Origin: Cydia pomonella | Lineage: Eukaryota; Arthropoda; Insecta; Lepidoptera; Tortricidae | Direction: 5' to 3' | Assembly (NCBI RefSeq): GCF_033807575.1 | Contig: NC_084727.1 | Span: 744,001-808,000, forward strand | Length of the DNA: 64,000 nt | Shown here: piece by piece, positions 33,501 through 43,366 of the stretch | Layout of the letters: the number at the start of each line of letters is the position of its first letter | How positions within the stretch are numbered: position 1 is the stretch's first letter | Made by a program: the position numbers and the translations under genes | Notes under the pieces: generated by a model | Seen by the model: the letters and a program-made list of their open reading frames with translations, nothing else | The model's database searches: none | Told to the model about the DNA's origin: nothing

Positions 33501-36500
33501 ACTCGCTGGAGTCGTACATAATGAAGGTGCGCGACATCTCCGAGTCCATAACCCGCGTGAAGGACAGCGTGGGCGCGGCGCGGCGCCTGCAGGAGGCGCA
33601 CTCCGCCAGGGAGGCCCGGGACAGGAACCTGGCTGAAGAAATGAATGCCAGGTATTTATACTTACTGCTGTGGCGGAGCGACCTCAAGTGGATCTTGGCC
33701 TCCGACACCAAAGACCGCCATGCTTCTCTGTCCAGTCCACGGCGCCGAGCTCGCTAAGGTCTTTTTGCACTTCGTTCTTCTGTCAGGTTTTGCAAATAAA
33801 GATAAAGTACCTGGGCGACCGAGCTTTGCTCGGTTATAACTATTTATTGTAATATGGTGGTGTATAGGTGATAATCTTAACTACATTTTTTTACTAAATC
33901 AAACTTGTCTAAAACAATAAAAATTTAAAAATTAATATATAAACTTATAACATATAAAAAAAAACAAAAGTTAGTCATCGGGCGAGATTCGAACCCGTAA
34001 CACTCGTTTAGCAGTCCGCGTCTTAACCCGCTGGACCAGAGGGACAGTGGCCTGCATCACGAAATTAGCGACCATATTCTGCGTCGAAAGAAAAACGCAT
34101 GAAAACTCGAAAACACGCGTTTTCCCAAACATAAGACTAATCTAGATAGATTGTATACCCCCAAAAACCCCCATATACCAAATTTCAGCGAAATCGTTAG
34201 AGCCGTTTCCGAGATCACAGAAATATATATACATATATATATATATACAAGAATTGCTCGTTTAAAGGTATAAGATATATATTTATTTGCAAAATGTAGT
34301 GGTAAACATAGTTGGTCTGTAAGTAATTTTAAGTGCGTACATTTTACTTAATGAAGCATGCAAACTTTCCTTATTAAGTAGGTACTATAACTAAGTATAG
34401 TATATAAAAAGTTTAGAACAATATAACCATGCATTATAATCATATACTTAATATTAATTAATTTATATCTAATATTTACAAAATATTATAATCATCATTA
34501 ATTATTATTGATTAGTTTACACCTAGTATTAATTACAATATACCCAATATTCATTAGTTTATATCTAAGATTTACAAAATATTATAATCATTATTCATTA
34601 TTATTTATTAGATAGAAATAGAATAATTCAGATAAGTTCTAGTCACCATATTTTGACCAGACGTTGGACACCTCGAGTCGTATGACAGATTCCAGCTACG
34701 ACCATTTTGAAACTCGGCAGCCATTTTGAAAACAACATGGCGGCTCACCAAACTGTTAGTACTGTACATTTGGTCGAGTTTCATATACAAATGAATGGAG
34801 TACATAATTGTTGTGCGAGACATCTCGGAGTCCATAACCCGTGGCCTAGTTTAGTTCGTGGCTAGGTCGATATGTATAAAATTGTCCCCAAATATTTATT
34901 TATTTTATTTTCATCACACTTGCTCGAAATAAATCTTATTTCATGCAGGTGTACTGAAGGACAAAGGCCTATATTGTTCCCGCGGGAGTCATGGATTGTG
35001 AAAAAAATATTGTCACTCATTCATACAAACCAAGTAGCATAAATGATTTTCACTTTTAAAATACTGACGTTTATAATTTTTATTTTTTGTTTATGTTTAA
35101 AATTATACAATTTAATTAATTTAACAGCCGTTTAAAATATTTTTACATTTCAATCGTGGCTGAATGCCTAATAGGTCTGTGCCTTCGATGCCTAACCTGT
35201 CAAGAAATTACAAAATGGCGGACGAATGTTTGATATGTCACCGTATTTCAAAAAATTTCGCTTAAAATTTTGTTTTTTCTTCGCAAGTGTGATGAAAAAC
35301 ATTGTGTGTAACTCCGGGGGCAAGAGCATTGCAAACTCGGGTCTTTAATTTGCGGCTGTCAGAAATTACTACCCTCGTATCCAAAATTTCACTTACCCCC
35401 CCTCGTTGCACAATGTACTATTAAATGGCATTTTATTGCAGAGTAATGACGTGGTCCATGTGGCAGATCGTGCTCATGATCGGAGTTGGGATTACACAAG
35501 TAAGATACAAGTTTTCGTACAATTTTTTTATTTTTTTTTGACGACCTATCTGGCCTAGTGCCCTAAATGCTCGTACCAGGAATTGAACCCGGGGCTCGCA
35601 TCAGGAATTGAATCAGCTTCGTAGGCAGGGTCACTACCCACTAGGCCAAACCGGTCGTCGTGAGTTGTTAGCTGGTAGAATTGACTTCGAAATAATGATT
35701 TTGAATGACAATCTTTTTATTACGTTCATTTGGATTTGATTCGGTTTGATTTTTTGGTATTTCATAGTTAGTATCTGCCTCGAAAGATTTCGTGTATCAC
35801 TCGGAGGCAAAATTTGTTTAACCCTTGCGCCTTGAAACGCTCAAGAATCCACTTCTCGAACCACTCGCTACGCTCGTGGTTCAATTTTGGAATCTTTCGC
35901 TTGCTCGGGTATCAATATTAGCGAGGGGTTAAACAACAATTTTGCCCCCTTGAAAAACAAATAACTAAGTATTTCAATTTACTATTCAATTCATTGTTCG
36001 TAATCTGGTTACATATTGGGACCGTGCGAAGTGCGTGGTGGGGGTAAGTAAAGCGATCCCAGCGCATAAGGTGGTAAAAATTTGAACTAACTGCGGATAG
36101 CGTCTAACATTTCATACAATTATATGGCTCGAAATGAAACTTTGATTTACGATTACTCCTGAAATATTCATTTAAATTGTATGGTGTAAGGGACCATTGT
36201 AATCTGTATGAAATGCTTAATATAACTAACGTATTTATTTTGATAATTGTTAATAATGTATCCATGTAAATAGCTTTGCAAATGCCACATATTACGTGAT
36301 CTTTTTCTAGAAGTTAAGAATGGATATAGTAAGTTATCCTTAAAAGATAGACATTTAACATCGCGGACTTTTTTGTAGACCTATGAATGAGACACAACCC
36401 CACCATACATTGTGTTGTTATAGCTCAAACGGATTAGGCAGCGTTTTCGATTAAAGCTCCTAGCCAGCGTGATTTTTTCCGACATCATCGTTATATTTCA

Positions 36501-36836
36501 AACAATTTACACAAAACCTTAACAAGTTATATACGTTAAGCCTTCCTCAAGAATCACTCTATTGATAGATGAAAGTCGTATGAAAATCCGTTCAGTAGTT
36601 TTTAGTTTTGGAGTAGTTTTATAAGATGTAGTGAATTGACGTTTTCCCCTAGACTTGCGGACACTAGGTTGCGTGACAGTCGTGCACGCTCCCAATACAA
36701 ATTAAAAAAATATTTTTTTTCTGACATATTGCTTACACTTATGAATATCAATTTTCAGGTAATCTTCGTGCGGAATTTATTCGAAGACAAGCACAGTCGC
36801 TTCAGGAAGTTAATTCCCAGCTTCAGCTCGCAATGA
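27592..36836 (+). CDS. p24/TMED cargo receptor (TMED1/5-like), complete, 6 exons
   Basis: p24 proteins are type I membrane proteins of the ER-Golgi shuttle that help load and shape COPI/COPII vesicles. Exons: 27592-27732, 31209-31385, 32530-32605, 33498-33651, 35442-35499, 36759-36836. All are GT/AG and in phase, giving 684 nt or 227 residues, the usual family length. A signal peptide (MRYFLLTIIFSSVLA) leads into the GOLD domain with its two cysteines (HTDCFFQKV and DYRFCFDNSFSTFS). An acidic linker (EHDYDEDKEMEL) follows, then a coiled coil over about residues 128-178 ending EARDRNLAEEMNAR, a membrane span (WSMWQIVLMIGVGITQVIF) and a cytosolic tail, VRNLFEDKHSRFRKLIPSF. The tail is longer than usual and has one phenylalanine in LFEDK instead of a clear FF pair. 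EARDRN and LFEDK place it in the gamma group (TMED1/5; possibly Drosophila opossum). Several transposons fill introns 1, 2, 3 and 4. Confidence 0.92.
28425..28545. mobile_element. MITE-like block (GTCCACACAGAGCGAG family)
   Basis: GGGTCCACACAGAGCGAGCA at the left and GCATGCTTGCTCTGTATCG at the right are partly complementary. A relative starts at 45,335 (GGGTCCACACAGAGCGAGTA). Confidence 0.45.
29329..29469. mobile_element. 141-bp MITE, copy 1
   Basis: The ends GTCAACCAATTTGAATTCTA and TAGGAATCAAATTGGTTGAC are inverted repeats extending to about 35 bp (through GGCCACTATAGAACC). The copy at 59,393-59,533 has exactly the same length and nearly the same sequence. Confidence 0.75.
29697..29946 (-). 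mobile_element. SINE family A
   Basis: Full-length minus-strand copy: tail TAAATATTATAGGACATTAT on the left, and head with GGTTCAAATCC-type B box and CCTAGTGGG on the right. It lies in TMED intron 1. Confidence 0.7.
30120..30310 (+). mobile_element. retroelement 3' end (family of 15,415)
   Basis: It contains GAGTTTCTTGCCG and GGGATTTAAATCTTCTCGGG and ends with AATAAAATATC plus an A run. This is the forward copy of the element at 15,415-15,612. Confidence 0.55.
30364..30828 (+). mobile_element. 465-bp element with internal tRNA-like block and 29-bp TSD
   Basis: A 29-bp direct repeat (starting TGTATAATTAACAAAGC and ending CATGAGGATA) flanks it at 30,335-30,363 and 30,829-30,857. In the middle is a tRNA-like segment (GGTCCAGCGGGTTTAGACGC, GGGTTCGAATCTCGCCCGG). 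The right end is a small hairpin (CCGAGCAAAGCTCGG). A second copy, inverted, is at 33,807-34,279. The tRNA-like part is internal rather than at one end, which differs from an ordinary SINE. Confidence 0.7.
31045..31145 (+). mobile_element. retroelement 3' end, truncated
   Basis: AGCGATAAGACCGCCTGTTG and CAATAAAGAATATTTACTTA mark the same tail as 3,021, here on the plus strand, ending about 60 bp before TMED exon 2. Confidence 0.6.
31777..31950. mobile_element. 174-bp near-perfect palindrome in TMED intron 2
   Basis: The left arm (CGGGTTTCAAAGGGGAACGA) runs about 77 bp and is inverted at 31,878-31,950 (TCGTTCCCCTTTGAAACCCC) with very few mismatches, around a ~25-bp spacer. It would form a long RNA hairpin in the pre-mRNA. 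Confidence 0.7.
32826..33046. repeat. interspersed repeat (AAGTGCGAGT-ACTCGCCC family)
   Basis: It starts ACCGGACAAGTGCGAGTTGG and ends TTTGGGTACGGAACCCTA. Related pieces are at 30,055-30,115 (inverted), 53,030-53,830 and 59,670-59,725. All share the GGTTCCGTAC motif. Non-coding. Confidence 0.6.
33094..33233. mobile_element. foldback MITE in TMED intron 3
   Basis: TTATTCATAAACGTGTACTA at the left is inverted at the right (GTACACGTTTATGAATAAGG). The arms include GATCATCGTTTGTCCCTTTCC and its complement, so about 65 bp pair. Confidence 0.7.
33807..34279 (-). mobile_element. inverted copy of the 30,364 element
   Basis: Begins GTACCTGGGCGACCGAGC and ends GAATTGCTCGTTTAAAGG, the reverse complement of 30,364-30,828, including the tRNA-like block (GAGATTCGAACCCGTAACAC). 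The two copies lie on either side of TMED exons 2-4 in opposite orientation. Confidence 0.7.
34280..35441. other. TMED intron 4 remainder
   Basis: AT-rich with short internal direct repeats (TTTATATCTAATATTTACAA / TTTATATCTAAGATTTACAA near 34,465 and 34,560). No coding sequence or recognised element. Confidence 0.4.
35540..35660. mobile_element. two SINE-A heads facing each other
   Basis: GACGACCTATCTGGCCTAGT at the left and CACTAGGCCAAACCGGTCGT at the right are both tRNA-like heads in opposite orientation, with a B box between. It is a head-to-head SINE rearrangement without a body. Confidence 0.6.
35804..35950. mobile_element. MITE with GGCAAAATT ends
   Basis: GAGGCAAAATTTGTTTAACC at the left and GGTTAAACAACAATTTTGCC at the right are inverted repeats. 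The interior is GC-richer (CACTCGCTACGCTCGTGG). Confidence 0.55.
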
Positions 36837-37146
36837 CACTAGTCACAACCCGCCCCAGTGCACTGACGCGAGTGTCTCAACCCGCCCCAGTGCACTGCCA
36901 CGAGTGTCACAACCCGCCCCAGTGCAGACACGAGTGTCACAACCCGCCCCAGTGCATTGTTACGGGTGTCACAACCCGCCCCAGTGCAGTCACGAGTGTC
37001 ACATACCGCCCCAGTGCATTGTTACGGGTGTCACAACCCGCCCCAGTGCAGTCACGAGTGTCACATACCGCCCCAGTGCATTGTTACGGGTGTCACAACC
37101 CGCCCCAGTGCAGTCACGAGTGTCACATACCGCCCCAGTGCACTGT
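36837..37146 (+). repeat. GC-rich minisatellite in the TMED 3' UTR
   Basis: It starts within a few bases of the TMED stop. The basic ~30-bp unit contains CACAACCCGCCCCAGTGCA. From 36,955 the units alternate in pairs to make a 62-bp higher-order repeat (CATTGT starts at 36,955, 37,017 and 37,079). The stop itself is followed by TAG two codons on, so the array is not translated as part of the protein. Confidence 0.85.
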
Positions 37147-37446
37147 AATGATGATTTAAATTTAATAGCCATAAAACTTGACAACCAGCGGTGGCATCAT
37201 GATTCCATTTTTATCGCTTGTCACTATGCCCGTCACTTTCGTACTTACTTGTTAGAACGTGACAGGCATGGTGACAAATGTCACAAATTTAAATGATAAA
37301 CAGCCGACCATCTTAGCCCCACTGAACCACATCATTTACGAAACTAAAATAGATGAGAGTCGAAAAAAATCGTAGTGCGTATTTTTTTCTTAAATTTTAC
37401 GTGTGAAATTTATCACTATTTAATAATTATTTTGTTTTGTTGTGAT

Positions 37447-37452
37447 AATAAA
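37447..37452 (+). promoter_or_regulatory. candidate poly(A) signal of TMED
   Basis: AATAAA about 610 bp past the TMED stop and just before a MITE at 37,466. It is the first canonical signal after the minisatellite. Confidence 0.45.
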
Positions 37453-37465
37453 GTAAGGACGCTAA

Positions 37466-37602
37466 GCACGATGAATTTCGTACATTGAGGCGGGCCTGTT
37501 GCTGTCTCTATCGCACGCGCGTAATTATATTGCTGTCCCTCCCATGCCGGCGGTCAGTGCCACTATGCGAGCAGGAAGGCCAATGTACGAAATTCATCGT
37601 GC
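37466..37602. mobile_element. PIF/Harbinger-type MITE with TAA duplication
   Basis: The ends GCACGATGAATTTCGTACAT and ATGTACGAAATTCATCGTGC are perfect inverted repeats, flanked by TAA at 37,463-37,465 and 37,603-37,605. A 3-bp TWA duplication is characteristic of PIF/Harbinger. 137 bp, non-coding. Confidence 0.75.
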
Positions 37603-37641
37603 TAAGCGACCTGTCTTTAGAGGAAAAGGTCAAAATTAACC

Positions 37642-38171
37642 CAGTGGTGGGCAAACTTTCTTCATGGGGACCAGAAAGTTAAAGAAATTTAAGAGGAGGG
37701 CCATTTCTGGATTTCGCCTAGTTTCAGAGTTAATACCAATGTAAAAAAAAACATCTTCTTATCGTAACTTAGTGCAAAACGCCTTTTTGATCGCGATGAT
37801 GCGGGCGTATTCTAAATATCCTTATTGATAGATGTCAAAAAGTGCAAGTAACCTTTCCAAGAACTAGTTTTTACAAAAAAAAAAATCGTAAAAAAATATT
37901 TTCAGTGCCAGTTTTACCATAACATTAACTTTTTATGTACAAATACGTTCAAAATTTGAAAAGAAAAAAAACAAAAAAATTTTTTGGCGAATTTTACTGA
38001 AACTCATATAATATTTTTTCCTTCTTTTGGCCTCAGAAGTACGTGGTTAAAATCTTGCGGGTTCCTCGTGAGCACCGTGTATATTAATTATTTCATAGGA
38101 CCGGCGGCGGGCCAGATGAAATCCTTTTGCGGGCCGTAGCTGGCCCGCGGGCCGTACTTTGCTCACCACTG
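37642..38171. mobile_element. non-autonomous hAT element
   Basis: The ends CAGTGGTGGGCAAACTTTC and GTACTTTGCTCACCACTG are inverted repeats of hAT type. The flanks AATTAACC and AGTTAAAC match at 6 of 8 positions, fitting a decayed 8-bp target duplication. No transposase frame. Confidence 0.75.
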
Positions 38172-38665
38172 AGTTAAACTCTCAAAAAAAAACTCAGTCT
38201 CAATGCCAACGGATTTTTTGGGTGCCATTGCAAATATTGTGATAAACGCCAAATATGGAATACGCAAAACGTATCGTTAACAAATGGCAAATAAAGCAAA
38301 AACATGTACACAAGTTAATTGAGGTATTTTTTTAATTGAAAAATTCAAATTAAAAAATAAATAAATTTGAGCGACTCGAGAGTAGCGAGAGATTTAATTA
38401 TGGTCATTATTTTTAAAAGTTGTTTTTCACAAAATTAAGTAAGTTGGGTAGTTTGCATTTTGTGTTTAGTACTTATAGTCAATTATTACATTATTTTTGT
38501 ATATGTTTTTACATCTTTGTTAGTTTCATATTAAATAAGTGAAGTGATAAAAATACCAAAAATGCACAAACTATTGTAAAGATATTAACATGATATTGTA
38601 TGATTGAATACTTAACTTAGGTATACCTTATTTCATATGCCATAGCGGGATTCTACTTGAGACGG

Positions 38666-38862
38666 TTAACCTTTTGAACGCCACGCCTATCGCACGCGGC
38701 GCGTACTCGTGAACCTTGTCGGTACGTATGAAGGTTGATATTGGGCTGTAGCTGTGCGCGTCATATGACGTCTTTGGCGGTCAAAACTACTACTACTATT
38801 ACTTCCTCCTCCGACACGAGTACACGCCAGTTACGCGTTGTTGTTGGCGGTCAAAAAGTTAA
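38666..38862. mobile_element. MITE with TTAACCTTTTGAACGCC ends
   Basis: Left end TTAACCTTTTGAACGCC, right end GGCGGTCAAAAAGTTAA. Same family as 8,963-9,161. Confidence 0.65.
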
Positions 38863-39377
38863 GCGTAAAAAATACGAGTAGTGACAGCAAAAGTTTCGCG
38901 GCAACCTTTTTTTTTGCGTCGTCGTGTCTTACAGGTAACTATCCTGTCTCAATCCTTTTATATTAATTTTATTTTTATTTTATTTATTTAACACATTTTT
39001 ATTTTATTTTTTCGTTCGTGTTATTATTTGACTGTCATTTCAGTCTGATAAAAATATTTTAAAAGTAACTGTTGTGGGACTTTATCATAAATATTGATAT
39101 ACCCAAGTAGTATCAAATATCAATATCGCTTAACACATTCGCTACCAACGTTTGGTAGCGCTACGCTCGTAGCCAATCCCATTTTCCCGCTTTGTAGAGG
39201 AAAGCGACTACGAACAGAGAACCCACCGAGCGGGTTTCCGGTACTCAATGTACCCGACATTACTTCACTGTAGGTAATACCACCACACGCCGACTGAAGA
39301 GCAAAGCTCGTAAAGCAATTGTTAAACAATAGATAAACATTATAAAACACCCACAAACTTTGGGTGTTTTTTTTTTG

Positions 39378-39510
39378 TATTTAAGTATTTATAAATATTT
39401 ATATATTATATATATAGTTGTCTAAGTACCCTCAACACAAGCCTTATTGAGCTTACTGTGGGACTTAGTCAATTTGTGTAATAATGTCCTATAATATTTA
39501 TTTATTATTA
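39378..39510 (+). mobile_element. SINE family A, 3' half only
   Basis: Starts at TATTTAAGTATTTATAAATA and runs through GCCTTATTGAGCTTACTGTG to the AT-rich tail. The head is missing. Confidence 0.65.
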
Positions 39511-39696
39511 TTTAAACATTACAAACGTTCTCTTTGTGCAGTTTGAAGTGGAATCCCGCCTTGCAGTGGTGGGGAAAGACCAAAACTTTTTGTGGGCAAG
39601 GTACATTTAGCGAGGCCCTCTAGTGGTGCAAGAAATAACGAACATTTTCACGTTGTGACCGAGATATACTTATTTGAGTCGCCCACGCCTAGCGCC

Positions 39697-40022
39697 GTGA
39701 GAGTCAGAATGGCGGGTGTACCTAAATAAAATCAAATAAAAAGCATACCATATGTTTGTACCTAATTTGTACTATTTAGTACCTCGTTTAAAAAAAATTG
39801 TACCTTACGGTACGTAAAGTTATGATCAAAACATAGCGTAATAAAGTACACCCGCCATTCTGACTGTCAGGATGGCGGGTGACCTGTTTTTTGGTGATAA
39901 CTTTAAGTACCGTGAGGTACAATTTTTTTTAAGGAGGTACTAAATAGTACAAATTAGGTACAAACATATGGTATGGTTTTCATTTAATTTTATTTAGGTA
40001 CACCCGCCATTCTGACTCTCAC
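39697..40022. mobile_element. 326-bp palindromic MITE with perfect 8-bp TSD
   Basis: The ends GTGAGAGTCAGAATGGCGGG and CCCGCCATTCTGACTCTCAC are perfect inverted repeats. CTAGCGCC occurs immediately outside both (39,689-39,696 and 40,023-40,030). Most of each half (TTTGTACCTAATTTGTACTA, TTTAGTACCTC) is inverted in the other. A partial relative is at 60,205-60,300. Confidence 0.85.
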
Positions 40023-40419
40023 CTAGCGCCGCCTCTGCTGCCATGGTATATGAAATGGGGTATACTATTCGTTTATTTTTTTTCTAATTTTTAAATATAA
40101 GTGTTTCCTAAAATTGTATTTCATTTTCAATCAACATAAATTTCCTATTGTTTTTTCCATTAGTGTCTGAATTGCAGTGGCAGCATGGTTCCCTTTTTAT
40201 CGCTTGTCACTTGCATACTTGTTAGAACGTGACATGGCGACAAATGATAAAGTGCCGACCATCTTAGCCCTACTGAACTCATGTAAATCACTTTTGTATG
40301 AAAAAAATAGAAGTAACTGTCTATTATGTGAAGTTTGATTTATACTTTATTTTATGTTTGATGATAAAATCATGAATGCTAACGGCATGTTTGATATTAG
40401 GAGGAGTTTACATAATAAT

Positions 40420-40545
40420 AATAATAATAATATTCTTTATTGTGCACAACGAAAACATGATTAAATACAGTAATTAACATATAAAAAAAACTAAGCAACA
40501 ACAGGCGGTCTTATCGCTAAAAAGCGATCTCCTCCAGACAACCAC
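40420..40545 (-). mobile_element. retroelement 3' end (family of 3,021)
   Basis: An (ATA)n stretch, TTCTTTATTGTGCACAACG and CAACAGGCGGTCTTATCGCT. Truncated tail on the minus strand. Confidence 0.6.
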
Positions 40546-41210
40546 ATACATATTATCCTACTTCGTAAAAAATATGATAAAAATGTAGACATACAATATG
40601 GTATATAGTTGCTGTTTCCACCAAAATTATGTGTGAAATGGATACCTAATGATTCCCCGACGATTATTTAGCAGATTATCGAGTAAATATGCGTGCATAC
40701 GCATGTCATTACGCATAATAGTTACGCTGAATGTCATTACGCATAATATTCGTTTGATAGATAGAGATCTTTATTTGCATAATATATGGTACATACATGG
40801 ACCCTGGAAAGGGTGTAGCAAAATAAAAGGTAAGTCTAATTTTTCAGTCCAATATACTTATTATAAGATAATTGATCATAATAACTGCTGTCGCTGTTTG
40901 ATACTCAATATGTATAAAATAGATTGTTAGGTATTAATTTACTAATTTACTATACAATTTATAAAATAGAAATTGTGTCTGAAACTAACTTCTGTCTACG
41001 TTTTTCTAGTAATATTCTGGAGTATTTCATTTCAAGCATGGTGTGAAATAACTTATTTTTAAAACAGTGAACATCTTTATACATAACGTTGTTAACATAT
41101 TATTGCATGTGCGTATGTAAAATAGTGCGTGTTATTTAACTTAATGTTAAATATTAAGATGTCGCTATATGTGAGATCCTATAATTGGCTCTGTTACACT
41201 TTTTTTTTAT

Positions 41211-41461
41211 GGTAGAGGAGGCAAACGAGCAGACGGATCACCTGATGGTAAGCTATTACCGCCGCCCATGGACACCTGCAACACCAGGGGGTTGTAAGTG
41301 CGTTGCCGGCATTTAATGGCTCCTCTACATGATGGCCCAGCGTAGGCCAGTCCTAGGGACGCATTTATAAGTTAGAGGGAGCAAGTGATATTGCTATCTC
41401 ATTTCACCGCATAACTGCGTCCCTTGGACTGGCCTACGCTGGGCCATCGTGTAGAGGAGCC
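41211..41461. mobile_element. LINE 3' end joined to a foldback MITE
   Basis: 41,211-41,300 is a LINE tail on the minus strand (CACCTGATGGTAAGCTATTA). At 41,318-41,461 the inverted repeats GGCTCCTCTACATGATGGCC and GGGCCATCGTGTAGAGGAGC enclose 80 bp, so a foldback element lies in or next to the LINE tail. Confidence 0.6.
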
Positions 41462-41697
41462 CTAAGATGGAAGTACGCTCTTTCTTTTTATTTATGTTAT
41501 TATTAGCATGTTATAGCTGTTGGTTCTCCATGTAAAATAAATAAGTAGTTCACAATATCACACTTTGCTTACTATTCCTTATAATATTTATAATACGTAC
41601 AACACGGCCTATACGTAGGTTATAGTAAATATTACTTGTACATTTTTGCGCATGCAAACGACTATTATGCGTAATGACATTCTGCCAATCGTTACTC

Positions 41698-42013
41698 TTA
41701 TGGAGTGTGGAATTAAGAGGAGTGACGTCTCTTATGGTAGAACTGTTGCAAAAGTGTCCAGCTGTCAGCTATAAATAATAGTTTGTCAATTTGTGTAATA
41801 ATGTCCTATAATATATATATATATATAAATCTCTCCAGAGTAGCGCTAGAGTAGCTAAGAACCTAGGCGCTATTGACGGAGTGAAGTGCGCTGTCTATAT
41901 GATTTCATTTTTTTGTTCAAGTATTCTAGGTATTGTAGCGCCACCTATTTAAGGTTTTTGATGACACTTTTTGGTACATGGAGATTTATTTCCTTACCTC
42001 CACCTTCCGTAGT
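41698..42013 (+). mobile_element. MITE (family of 25,002) interrupted by a SINE-A tail
   Basis: Shares GAACTGTTGCAAAAGTGTCC and GTGAAGTGCGCTGTCTAT with 25,002-25,249. A SINE-A tail fragment (GTCAATTTGTGTAATAATGT) plus an (AT)n run sits at 41,774-41,821 in the middle. Its inverted partner is 43,104-43,366. Confidence 0.65.
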
Positions 42014-43103
42014 TACTCTATCAAAGAACCCATCTGCGAATCGTTGTCGGCGTATTTTTTCTAGGAAAATCAATAGGGTACCGTCTGACATACCCTTGAT
42101 TTAGAATGAATTAATTACAATAATAAATCTTAAAAATGAAAATGTTTGAAATTAATTTACGAATGACACCAGCAAAAGGGGCACAGGAAGATGAATTATG
42201 GACGAATCAGGAGGTCGTTTCAAGAAAACTTGTACAATTGTAATACAAGCGAAGTCTCATTTTATCAGAAATATTTCGTAAAGGCGGGTTACTTTAAGCC
42301 GACAGAGAATAACTTTGCCCCGCATGATAAACACATCAAAGAAGTGTGATAATAAGAAGGGCCCAACCCAATAAAAAATAGTAGGTAGATCGCCAATAGT
42401 CCGAGACTGAAATGGTGCCTTTCACCCGAGTTAGACGCTCTATTTTTCATTTCGAATACGAGGAAGGTAAAATGGATTTAAGAAAACACGGCTAAGAAAG
42501 TATAAACTTCAGTAATATTTCCTGAGGGTACTTTCTTTCAATTAACAATTTAGATAAAAATATCGTTTATGGAATGGGGATTTAATTATCAGAATATAAA
42601 TTGTACAGAAATCCATTTGAAACCAAAATCTTAATTGATTATCGTAAAAAAACGTACTAAGAAAGTACAGTGCTCTAGAGCAAAAACGTATCATTTTTTG
42701 CACTCTTTTTAGAACAAGAACAACCCACTTTCTCAATGGGAATATGCTACAATTTCAATGCAATAATAAAACCACTGAATTACCAGTGGCCAAGTTTAAC
42801 CTTCAGGGTGTCCAGGGCCAATGTAACCCGACTTTAAGGTTCTGCTTTCTTTCACAAGTTTTCATGAAACCTGGTGTAACAAAGAGTAGGGGTTTGTGAA
42901 GTCAGCTTTAATGTCGTTGTCCAAGTTGAAATGGTTATTTCAACTCTGATGACATTTTCCTATGTATCCGAAATAGATCAATAAAATTTTGTTTCGTAAA
43001 AATGTGTTTATTATTTCCCCATTTATAAAATGAATACTGTTTTTTGAGGTCATATCATAGACGTAGGTATCCTGAATTCCCTACCTACTTTATAGTTCGT
43101 TTT
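42014..43103. other. segment between two inverted MITE copies
   Basis: About 1.1 kb with no open frame over 64 codons and no recognised domain. It may be plain intergenic DNA or the decayed interior of a composite element. Confidence 0.35.
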
Positions 43104-43366
43104 ACGGAAGGTGGAGATAAGGAACGAAATCTCCATGTACTTACCAAAAAGTGTCATCAATAAACTTTAAATAGGTGGCGCTACAATACCTAGAGTACTT
43201 GAACAAAAAAATCAAATCATAGATAGCGCAATTCACTCCCTCAATAGCACCTAGGTTCTTAGCTACTCTGGAGAGATTTGGAACTATTAATTATAGCTGA
43301 CAGCTGGACACTTTGCAACAGTTCTACCATAAGAGATGTCACTCCTCTTAATTCCACACTCCATAG
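43104..43366 (-). mobile_element. MITE (family of 25,002), inverted copy
   Basis: ACGGAAGGTGGAGATAAGGA to CTTAATTCCACACTCCATAG is the reverse complement of the 41,698-42,013 copy but lacks the SINE insertion. Confidence 0.65.

Noticed and set aside
36833..37296. Overlapping 108- and 130-codon frames on the plus strand
   Set aside because: They are translations of the minisatellite behind the TMED stop, are open in several frames, and show no protein-like features.
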